DNA of 36,052 nt from Acidobacteriota bacterium (lineage in GTDB: Bacteria; Acidobacteriota; Vicinamibacteria; Fen-336): the NCBI GenBank assembly GCA_022340585.1, contig JAJDNS010000137.1:1-36052 (forward strand). The letters are read 5' to 3'. Position numbers and translations under genes: made by a program. Shown piece by piece: positions 16,496-23,748 of this stretch; position 1 is the first letter of the stretch; each line of letters opens with the position of its first letter. Under the pieces are notes generated by a model. It saw only the letters and a list, made by a program, of their open reading frames with translations, had not been told where the DNA came from and did no database searches.

Positions 16496-16978
16496 GTGAG
16501 CGTGACGGTCAGATTCAGCGTCAACGGGACCGAGAGGAGTGTCACCACCGCCGGGGACCGACGGCTCCTCGACGTCCTCCGCGAAGACCTGCAGCTCACG
16601 GGCACGAAGTACGGCTGCGGCGAGGGCCAGTGCGGGGCCTGCCTCGTCCACGTGGACGGTGAGCCCACCCGGTCGTGCCTGGTCTCCGTGGCCGACGCCG
16701 ACGGGAGGTCGATCACGACGATCGAGGGCCTCGCGCGAGGCGACACCCTCCACGCCGTTCAGGCGGCCTTCATCGATGAAGGCGCCCTGCAGTGCGGCTA
16801 CTGCACCAGCGGCATGGTCCTGGCGGCGGTGGCCCTGCTGAGGAAGACGCCCGACCCCACGGACGCGCAGATCGTGTCGGGAATGGACGGCCACCTCTGC
16901 CGCTGCAACGGCTATGTGAAGATCGTGAGCGCCGTGCGCCGGGCGGCGGAGACGATGCGGGCGGCGCGCCATGGATGA
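16496..16978 (+). CDS. 2Fe-2S subunit of isoquinoline-1-oxidoreductase-type dehydrogenase (IorA/CoxS-like)
   Basis: 160 residues with two 2Fe-2S clusters that carry electrons from the molybdenum site. The N-terminal plant-type ferredoxin domain has C41, C46, C49 and C61 (YGCGEGQCGACLVHVDG). The C-terminal helical domain has C100, C103, C135 and C137 (QCGYCTSGM and CRCNGYVKI). All eight cysteines are present and the length is typical. The start is a GTG at 16496 with GGAGGG upstream. It has no export signal of its own; it overlaps the next gene by 8 bp, whose product has a Tat signal. By analogy with IorAB-type enzymes it would be co-exported as a folded complex. Family firm, substrate unknown. 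Confidence 0.92.
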   Translation: MSVTVRFSVNGTERSVTTAGDRRLLDVLREDLQLTGTKYGCGEGQCGACLVHVDGEPTRSCLVSVADADGRSITTIEGLARGDTLHAVQAAFIDEGALQCGYCTSGMVLAAVALLRKTPDPTDAQIVSGMDGHLCRCNGYVKIVSAVRRAAETMRAARHG

Positions 16979-19076
16979 GACCACGTACGCCGTCGGGCGC
17001 CGCACGTTCCTGCAGATCCTGGGTTCCGGACTCGTCATCACCGTGACCGCTCCCGAGACCTGGGCCCAGGGCTCGGCCATGCCGGTGTCGGCCCGGCTCT
17101 ACCTCAACGAAGACGGGACCATCACGGCGCTGAGTGGGAAGGTGGAGGAAGGCCAGGGCCCCCGAGCCGAGCTGTCCCAGGCCGCGGCCGAGGAGCTCCG
17201 CGTTCCGGTGGACGAGGTGCGCCTGGTCATGGCCGACACCGACCTCGTCCCCGACGACGGCATCACCGCCGGCAGCCGGACGACGCCGCGCAACGTGCCC
17301 GAGATGCGACAGGCCGCGGCGACCGCGCGGGAGCTGCTCACGGCCCTCGCCGCACGGGAATGGAACGTCGACGCCGCGACGCTCCAGGTGCGTGACGGGA
17401 AGATCACCGGCGCGGCGGGCCAGACGATGGCCTACGCCGACCTGGCCCGGGCCGGAGAGACCGTCGCGACCCTCGACCAGGCGATCCGGACCGACGTGGC
17501 GCTGACCCGGTTGCCCGACTGGAAGGTCCTGGGACGGTCGGTCCCGCGGCCGAACGTCCGCGCCCTGGTCACCGGGGGCCACCGGTTCCCGTCCGACGTC
17601 GTGCGGCCGGGGATGCTCTACGGTCGCGTCCTTCGGCCGCCGGCCTACGGGTCGACCCTCGAGTCGATCGACGTCTCCGCGGCGCAGGCCATGGACGACG
17701 TCGTGGTGGTCCGTGAGGGCCCGTTCGTCGGGTTCGCAGCCGCGACCTCGCACCGGGCCACAGAGGCCCTCGAAGCCACGGCGCCAACGGCGTCGTGGAA
17801 GACGTCGGAGTCGCCGGTGTCCCACGAGACCCTCCACGAGCACCTCCGCGAGCACGCGCGGAGGGAGCAGGCGCGCACGGACGAGACGGGTTCGGTCTCG
17901 AAGGCCCTGGAGAACGCCCACCGGGTCCTGGAGGAGGAGTACCGGGTCGCCTCGGTCCAGCACGCCCCGATGGAGCCCCGAGCGGCGGTCGCGGAGTGGG
18001 AAGGGGACCACGTCACCGTCTGGGCCGGCTGCGACGGTCCCTTCCGGGCGCAGAAGGCCCTGGCCGAGGATCTTGGCATTCCCGAGAAGCAGGTGCGGGT
18101 CATCATTCCCGACATGGGCGGCGGGTTCGGGGGCAAGCACACCGCCAACGCCGCTCTGGAGGCTGCCCGCCTCGCCCGGGCGGCGGGAAAGCCCGTCTCG
18201 GTACGGTGGACGCGCGAGGAGGAGTTCACCTGGGCGTACTGTCGTCCCGCCGCCCTGATCGAGTGCCGCGGAGCCCTGGACGCCAGCGGCTCGCTGGCGG
18301 CCTGGTCCTTCACCTCGATCAACCCGGGGGGCGCGGCCATCGAGACGCCGTACGCCATCCCCAACGCAACGGTCTCCTCCGTGCCCTCGGACTCTCCCCT
18401 GCCCCAGGGGTCCTACCGTTGCCTGGGGGCCACGGCGAACAACTTCGCCCGCGAGTCCTTCATGGACGAGCTGGCGGCGGCGGCCGGCTCGGACCCGTTG
18501 AAGTTCCGGCTGGCGCATCTCCAGAACCCTCGCCTGAGAGCCGTCCTCGAGAAGGCCGCGAAGGAGTTCGACTGGGCCGACCGCCGGGGGAAGGTCACGC
18601 CGTCGCGGGGCGTGGGGCTGGCCTGCGGAACGGAGAAGAACTCGGTGGTCGCCGCGTGCGTCGAGGTCGCCGTGGATCCCTCGGGAAACGCGTTCACGGT
18701 CACCGAGATCTGCGAGGCCTTCGAGTGCGGCCCCATCCTGAACCCCGCCAACCTCCTCTCGCAGGTGCAGGGGTGCATCGTCATGGGCCTGGGGGGCGCG
18801 CTCACCGAGGAGCTTCAGTTCGAGGACGGCAGGATCCTGAACCCGCGGTTCTCCCGGTACCGGGTCCCCCGGTTTCGGGACGTCCCCCTCATCGACGTCC
18901 ACCTGGTGGAGAACCGGGGCATCCCTCCCGCCGGCGGCGGCGAGACGCCCATCATCGCCGTGGCCCCGGCCATCGGGAACGCCGTCTTCGCGGCCACCGG
19001 CCGGCGCCTCCGCTCGATGCCCCTGCGATTGAGCGAGGGCCGACCCGCGGCGGTCAGGCCTCGTCCCACTGCGTGA
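16971..19076 (+). CDS. Tat-exported molybdopterin subunit, xanthine-oxidase/IorB family
   Basis: 701 residues. A Tat signal GRRTFLQ (9-15) and a hydrophobic stretch lead the protein, so maturation and export with bound cofactor are expected. Molybdopterin motifs: SGKVEEGQGPRAELSQAAAEEL near residue 55, DMGGGFGGKH, QGSYRCLGATANNFARESFMDELA and, near the C-terminus, GGGETPIIAVAPAIGNAVFAATG. In the last, E658 is the expected catalytic base. The enzyme would hydroxylate or oxidise an aldehyde or N-heterocycle; the substrate cannot be read. IorB relatives usually have R-x-P-G at the SYRCLG position, so a Cys-Leu there may alter the substrate pocket. It overlaps the 2Fe-2S gene by 8 bp and its 3' end overlaps the convergent epimerase gene by 23 bp. 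Confidence 0.92.
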   Translation: MDETTYAVGRRTFLQILGSGLVITVTAPETWAQGSAMPVSARLYLNEDGTITALSGKVEEGQGPRAELSQAAAEELRVPVDEVRLVMADTDLVPDDGITAGSRTTPRNVPEMRQAAATARELLTALAAREWNVDAATLQVRDGKITGAAGQTMAYADLARAGETVATLDQAIRTDVALTRLPDWKVLGRSVPRPNVRALVTGGHRFPSDVVRPGMLYGRVLRPPAYGSTLESIDVSAAQAMDDVVVVREGPFVGFAAATSHRATEALEATAPTASWKTSESPVSHETLHEHLREHARREQARTDETGSVSKALENAHRVLEEEYRVASVQHAPMEPRAAVAEWEGDHVTVWAGCDGPFRAQKALAEDLGIPEKQVRVIIPDMGGGFGGKHTANAALEAARLARAAGKPVSVRWTREEEFTWAYCRPAALIECRGALDASGSLAAWSFTSINPGGAAIETPYAIPNATVSSVPSDSPLPQGSYRCLGATANNFARESFMDELAAAAGSDPLKFRLAHLQNPRLRAVLEKAAKEFDWADRRGKVTPSRGVGLACGTEKNSVVAACVEVAVDPSGNAFTVTEICEAFECGPILNPANLLSQVQGCIVMGLGGALTEELQFEDGRILNPRFSRYRVPRFRDVPLIDVHLVENRGIPPAGGGETPIIAVAPAIGNAVFAATGRRLRSMPLRLSEGRPAAVRPRPTA

Positions 19077-19938
19077 GGACGTACTCCCGGGCCCTGGCCA
19101 GGGCCACCCCCGGGCTGTCGGTCGCACCAGACTCCACCGTGAGCCAACCCGTGTAGCCGAGGTTCTTGAGCACTCTGAACCCGGCCCTGTAGTCGAAGGG
19201 GAGAGATCCGGGCTCGGTCCTCTCCTCGCCGTCCGCCATGTGAACGTAGGCGGTGTGGCCTCCGAACTGCTCCAGGGTCCGGGCGATGTCATCCTCCTCC
19301 ATCTGCATGTGGTAGAAGTCCGAGAGCAGCGCGAAGCCGGGCGTTCCCACTGCTTCGATGATCCTGGCGCCGTGGCCCTGAAGGTTCATGTAGTGGGTCT
19401 CCTTGCGCGTGAGTGGCTCCAGAAGGATCTTCACCCCGGTCCTCCGCACATCCGGCGCCAGCTGCCGAAGAGCCTCGATGAGGATTCCGTCCTCGACACC
19501 GGCGTCGGCGCCCTGGCCGAACCGACAGGGGCCGAACGTGGGAACCTCGATGACCCCGACCGCCCCGAGGCTCCGAGCCAGCTCCAGGCGCTCCCGATCC
19601 AGCTCGATGGCCGCGGTCCGGACCTCGGGGTCGGGGTCCAGCAGCTTGATCGACCCGACGATCGCGCTCACCGAGATGCCCGTGCCGCCGAGCCGTTGGA
19701 GTATCTGATCGGCAGGCTGGTCCAGGTACTCCGATCCGAGCTCGATGCCCTCGTATCCCAGTCGCGACAGCAGCTCCGCACGATCCCGCAGGTCTTCGTT
19801 CGGGAAGGGACCGCGGACCGCGAGCCCGACACCCTTCCCCCGGGGCGCCGACCACGACCGGTCGACCAGGGAAGGCAGGGTGCACACCGCCAGCGCCCGA
19901 CGGAGGAATCTCCGTCTTGGATAGCTGGAGCCGGTCAT
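19054..19938 (-). CDS. Tat-exported sugar isomerase/epimerase-like TIM-barrel protein
   Basis: 294 residues from the ATG at 19938 (GGGAGG 6 bp upstream). A Tat signal PRRRFLR (7-13) precedes a xylose-isomerase-like TIM barrel: GYEGIELGSEYL, GVIEVPTFGP, VKILLEPLTRKETHYMNL, FALLSDFYHMQMEEDD, HTAYVHMADGEERTEPG and GWLTVES. The family's metal and base residues are visible as E in LLEPLT, D/H in SDFYHM, H in YVHMADG and E in TVES, so it may be an active aldose/ketose epimerase-like enzyme. Substrate unknown. It starts 35 bp after the alpha-galactosidase gene, which suggests processing of the released sugar or of its product in the periplasm. Its last codons overlap the end of the molybdenum-enzyme gene on the other strand by 23 bp. 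Confidence 0.85.
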   Translation of the reverse strand: MTGSSYPRRRFLRRALAVCTLPSLVDRSWSAPRGKGVGLAVRGPFPNEDLRDRAELLSRLGYEGIELGSEYLDQPADQILQRLGGTGISVSAIVGSIKLLDPDPEVRTAAIELDRERLELARSLGAVGVIEVPTFGPCRFGQGADAGVEDGILIEALRQLAPDVRRTGVKILLEPLTRKETHYMNLQGHGARIIEAVGTPGFALLSDFYHMQMEEDDIARTLEQFGGHTAYVHMADGEERTEPGSLPFDYRAGFRVLKNLGYTGWLTVESGATDSPGVALARAREYVLTQWDEA

Positions 19939-19973
19939 CGTGGGCCTCCCCTCCGTCGCCCGTGGCCGCCGTT

Positions 19974-22199
19974 TCAACGCTCGCTCCGATCCAGACGGAA
20001 GGCGCCCCCCTGGAAGTCACCCCGGAAGCCCTGGTCCATCTCCAGGCCGCGGTTCATCCACCAGGCGCCGCTGGCGACCGGGGGCGTCCCGGTCCGCGCC
20101 TTGCCCTCGATGGGCACGAGCGTGTAGTCGGCCGCCGGGTCCAGCCCCTTCAGCTTGAGACGCGGGAACCCGCGTCCCTCCTGTGTGGAATGGATGAACA
20201 CGAACACCACCGACTGGCTTCTGTCGCGGCTCACCGTCTGAGTGGCCGAGAACGCGCTGCCGTTCCGCGGTGAGATCAGCCGGTACAGGTCGCCCTGCAC
20301 GATGGTGGCCTGCACCTCGTGATAGGCCCTGATCAGCCGCGCGGCCAGCGCGGTCTCCTCTGCCGTCCACCTCGTGATGTTGGCGCCGATGCCCAGCGAG
20401 CCCTGCATGGCGCTCAGCATCCGATAGGCCAACGACGTCGTGCGGCGGTTCAGCCAGTGCGGGGACTCCGTCACCCAGGCCATCATCACCTGCGGCGTGT
20501 AGGCGTAGGTGAATCCGTCCTGCTGAGTCAGCCGGTCGAAGGGGTCGGTGTTGTCCGAGGGCCACACCTCGTCCACGTACTCGAGAATGCCCAGATCGAC
20601 GCGCCCGCCGCCCCCCGAGCAGGACTCGATCTCCACCCCCGGGTGCCGACGCCGCAGCTCCTTCAGAATCCCGTACACGTTGCGCGGGAAGTCGACGTAG
20701 ACCCGCTTCTGCTCGCGCGGCGGCAGCTGGTCCCATCCCGGCTCGCTCCAGTTGCGGTTGTAGTCCCACTTCAGGAAGGCGATGTCGTTCTCCTTCAGAA
20801 GCCCGTCCAGGACCTCGAGCACGTGATCGCGCACGTCGGCCCGGGCCAGATTCAGGACCAGCTGGTTGCGCCCCTCCGACCGTGGACGTCCCGGGAAGTT
20901 GAGCACCCAGTCGGGGTGCTCGCGGTACAGGTCCGAGTCGGGGTTCACCATCTCCGGCTCGACCCAGAGCCCGAAGTCCATCCCCAGCGAGTGAACCGCG
21001 TCGATGAGCGGCTCGAGCCCGTTGGGAAACTTCTCGGGATTCACGTACCAGTCACCCAGGCCCGCCCGGTCGTTGCGGCGCTGGCCGAACCAGCCGTCGT
21101 CCATCACGAAGCGGTCCACTCCCAGCGCCGCCGCCTTCTCCGCGAGCGCCATCTGCCCGGCCTCGGTCACGTCGAAGTACGTGGCCTCCCAGGAGTTGTA
21201 GATCACCGGTCGCGGCTTCGGCACCGCGCCGGGGCCGGGCCCCTCGCGCCGGGGCAGGACGTGCTCCAGCTGGTAGCGGTGCAACAGCCGCGAGGCCCCG
21301 CCCAGCCCGTGCGCCGAGTACCCGCCGTAGAACACCGGAGTCTCCAGCCTCTCGCCCGGGTGCAGCACGTAGCCGAAGTCGAACGGGTTGAAGCCGCCGG
21401 TCACGCGCACCGCGTCCAGCTGGTCCTGCTCCACGGTGATGCGCCACGAGCCGCTCCACGCCAGCGCCCCGAACCACACCTCCCCGTGGTCCTCGTCGGG
21501 TGCACCGGCCTGGATGGCGAACCACGGGTTCGCCTGGTGGCCGGTCGACCCCCGGCGGCTCTCGAGCACGCGCGCCCCCGGGCGCACGGTCTCCTGGGTC
21601 AGCGTCCACTCTCCGGCCCAGCGACCGGTCAGGTAGCTCAACGTGTAGGGGGCCGGTGGCAGCGCCCAGGCCGCCGCCGCCGCCTGCTCCAGCGTCACCG
21701 GCTCTGCCTCGCGGTTCTCGATCGTGGCCGACCGCGCCAGGATGCCGCTCTCCGGGTCGATCGTGTAGTGCAACGTCACCGAGATCTCCCGCTGTATCTC
21801 GTCGAGCACCACGTCGAACCCGTCGGCCGTCGCGGTGTGGCTCTCGTAGTGGAGCACCAGGTCGCGATTGCCGTCGGCAAAGGTCACCTTGAGCGCCGGC
21901 TCCACGAACAGGCCCGCGCCCCAGCCGGCGTACTCCTGCGGCGTCGTCGTGTACGACGAATCGAACGACGCCATCTCGCGCATCGGCACGGCCGGGGGAA
22001 CGTGGTCCGTGGCCGCCAGCCTCCCGCCCCAGTAGAGCTGCTGCAGCTCGCCGCGGGGGTTCACCCCGAAGACGTAGGAGGTGTTGCCGCCGTCCAACCG
22101 GAAGACCCGGGTCCCCGGGTCGTGGGTGGCCGAGGCCTGGGCCGATGCGTTCGCCGACACGCTCAACAGGGCGACGACGTACGGGACGATCCTCGACAT
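19974..22199 (-). CDS. Secreted GH36-type alpha-galactosidase
   Basis: 741 residues. A Sec signal peptide (about 1-22, ending ASA-QA) is followed by the N-terminal beta-supersandwich (SYVFGVNPRGELQQLYWGGRL) and the TIM barrel of GH36 enzymes. NSWEATYFDV, MDDGWFGQRRND, GLWVEPEMVNPDSDLY and FLKWDYNRN (nucleophile D479) are diagnostic, as is EVWPSDNTDPFDR (acid/base D549) and ESCSGGGGRVDLGIL, the substrate-binding cysteine loop. Length matches the family. The enzyme should release terminal alpha-galactose from oligosaccharides or galactomannan side chains. The ATG at 22199 follows AAGGAG. The downstream gene is the Tat-exported TIM-barrel protein. The frame is open far upstream of 22199, but that part lies over the PQQ-like gene of the other strand and is not coding. 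Confidence 0.94.
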   Translation of the reverse strand: MSRIVPYVVALLSVSANASAQASATHDPGTRVFRLDGGNTSYVFGVNPRGELQQLYWGGRLAATDHVPPAVPMREMASFDSSYTTTPQEYAGWGAGLFVEPALKVTFADGNRDLVLHYESHTATADGFDVVLDEIQREISVTLHYTIDPESGILARSATIENREAEPVTLEQAAAAAWALPPAPYTLSYLTGRWAGEWTLTQETVRPGARVLESRRGSTGHQANPWFAIQAGAPDEDHGEVWFGALAWSGSWRITVEQDQLDAVRVTGGFNPFDFGYVLHPGERLETPVFYGGYSAHGLGGASRLLHRYQLEHVLPRREGPGPGAVPKPRPVIYNSWEATYFDVTEAGQMALAEKAAALGVDRFVMDDGWFGQRRNDRAGLGDWYVNPEKFPNGLEPLIDAVHSLGMDFGLWVEPEMVNPDSDLYREHPDWVLNFPGRPRSEGRNQLVLNLARADVRDHVLEVLDGLLKENDIAFLKWDYNRNWSEPGWDQLPPREQKRVYVDFPRNVYGILKELRRRHPGVEIESCSGGGGRVDLGILEYVDEVWPSDNTDPFDRLTQQDGFTYAYTPQVMMAWVTESPHWLNRRTTSLAYRMLSAMQGSLGIGANITRWTAEETALAARLIRAYHEVQATIVQGDLYRLISPRNGSAFSATQTVSRDRSQSVVFVFIHSTQEGRGFPRLKLKGLDPAADYTLVPIEGKARTGTPPVASGAWWMNRGLEMDQGFRGDFQGGAFRLDRSER

Positions 22200-22418
22200 G
22201 AGCGGTTCTCCTTCGACGGGCGCCGCGGGGTCCCGGTGCCGGCGACAGTGGCGGGCGACGGGGACATCGCAAGGCCAGGGGGAACGTTTCGCAGGGCGTA
22301 GCCTGACGTCAACCGCGGTCCGGCGCAAGGCGTTGGGGCGGGGACCCGGAATCCGAGGGAATGGGGCAGAATGGGGCGGCCGCGGCTCGACGCCGTCGAC
22401 GCCAACCGGGAGGAAGAC

Positions 22419-23720
22419 ATGGGACGACGCCACGTGATGGGAGCCCTCGGTGCAGGGAGGGCCGTCCGAGCACTCCTCACCATCGCCGGCGCCCTCACGC
22501 TCACGTGTCCACTCTTCGCCGAGGACTGGCCCCAGTTCCGCGGGCCCACGGGCCAGGGCGTCTCCTCCGAGACGGGGCTGCCCACCCGGTGGAGCACGGA
22601 CAGCGGCGTGGCCTGGAGCACACCCATCCCGGGCTGGGGCTGGTCGTCTCCCGTCGTTCGCGGCGACCGGGTCTTCCTCACCACGGCCACCGCAGAGGGG
22701 CGGTCCTTCCGTCTTCTCTGCCTCGACCGGACAACCGGCACGCTCCGGTGGAACCGGGAGGTCTTCCAGCAGGGCCTCGACAGCCGTCTCCAGGAGGGCA
22801 ACTCCTACGCCACGCCCACCCCGGTGGCCGACGACGAGCACGTCTTCGTGCTTGCCTTCGACGGGAGCCTGGCCGCGGTGGCCAACGACGGGACCGTGGC
22901 CTGGACCAACCGCGACTTCCACTACTACTCCCAGCACGGCATCGCCACCTCCCCACGACTCTTCGGGGACCTCCTCGTCGTGGCCTTCGACCCCAGCAGC
23001 CCGGGCGAAGACAAGAAGGTCGGCTGGCAGAAGCCCTGGGACAAATCGTTCGTTCTCGCCCTGGACAAGGCCACCGGCAAGGTGCGGTGGAAGGGCGACC
23101 GGGGCTTGAGCCGCATCGGCCACGTCACCCCCATCCTGACCCACGAGGGCGACCGCGAGGTCCTGGTCAGCGGCGCCGGGGACGTGGTCCAGGGCTTCGA
23201 TCTCGCCACCGGGGAGCGGCTCTGGACGGCCCACAGCCAGGGAGAGGGCGTCGTCCCCTCGGTGGTCGTGGGCGACGGGATGGTCTACACCGCCTCGGGC
23301 TTCGAGGAGCCCGCCATCCGCGCGGTGCGGACCGGCGGCCGCGGCGACGTGACGGACACCCACATCGCCTGGGAGCAGACCCGCGCCGTCCCCATGCTCC
23401 CGTCCTTCCTGTACGTCGCCCCCCACCTCTTCACCATCAACGAGGGTGGAATCGCCCTGTGCCTCGGCGCGAAGACCGGCGAGATCCTCGGGCGTCGCCG
23501 AATCGGCGGGAACCACTCCGCCTCACCGGTCTACGCGGAGGGTCGGATCTACTTCCTCTCCGAGGCATGCGAGACCACGATCGTGGAGGCCACCCCGGAG
23601 ATGCCTCCCGTGGCGACGAACGCTCTCCCCGGCACCTGCAAGGCGTCACTGGCCCCGTCGGGGGGGCACCTCTTCCTGCGGACGGACTCGACGCTGTACT
23701 GCCTGGGCCGGCGCCCATGA
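22419..23720 (+). CDS. Secreted PQQ-like beta-propeller protein
   Basis: 433 residues from the ATG at 22419 (GGGAGG 6 bp upstream). A hydrophobic signal at about residues 14-34 ends before EDWPQFRGPTGQG, the motif that opens many secreted PQQ-like propellers in soil bacteria. Repeated blades read like VRGDRVFLTT, LDRTTGTLRWNRE, LDKATGKVRWKGDR, FDLATGERLWTAH and LGAKTGEILGRR, each with the A/T-x-D-x-x-T-G-x-x-x-W signature of PQQ-enzyme repeats. It has no sign of the dehydrogenase catalytic site, so it is probably a structural or ligand-binding propeller like BamB-type proteins rather than an alcohol dehydrogenase. It lies divergent from the alpha-galactosidase and 28 bp before the DUF5916 gene, so the two probably share a transcript. 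Confidence 0.88.
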   Translation: MGRRHVMGALGAGRAVRALLTIAGALTLTCPLFAEDWPQFRGPTGQGVSSETGLPTRWSTDSGVAWSTPIPGWGWSSPVVRGDRVFLTTATAEGRSFRLLCLDRTTGTLRWNREVFQQGLDSRLQEGNSYATPTPVADDEHVFVLAFDGSLAAVANDGTVAWTNRDFHYYSQHGIATSPRLFGDLLVVAFDPSSPGEDKKVGWQKPWDKSFVLALDKATGKVRWKGDRGLSRIGHVTPILTHEGDREVLVSGAGDVVQGFDLATGERLWTAHSQGEGVVPSVVVGDGMVYTASGFEEPAIRAVRTGGRGDVTDTHIAWEQTRAVPMLPSFLYVAPHLFTINEGGIALCLGAKTGEILGRRRIGGNHSASPVYAEGRIYFLSEACETTIVEATPEMPPVATNALPGTCKASLAPSGGHLFLRTDSTLYCLGRRP

Positions 23721-23748
23721 CGGGCGCCACCCTCACGCCGCCGAGCTG

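Noticed and set aside
22200..23516. Minus-strand open frame extending the alpha-galactosidase far upstream
   Set aside because: The real start at 22199 has a ribosome site and signal peptide; the upstream extension lies over the PQQ-like gene and has low-complexity composition typical of an opposite-strand frame in GC-rich DNA.
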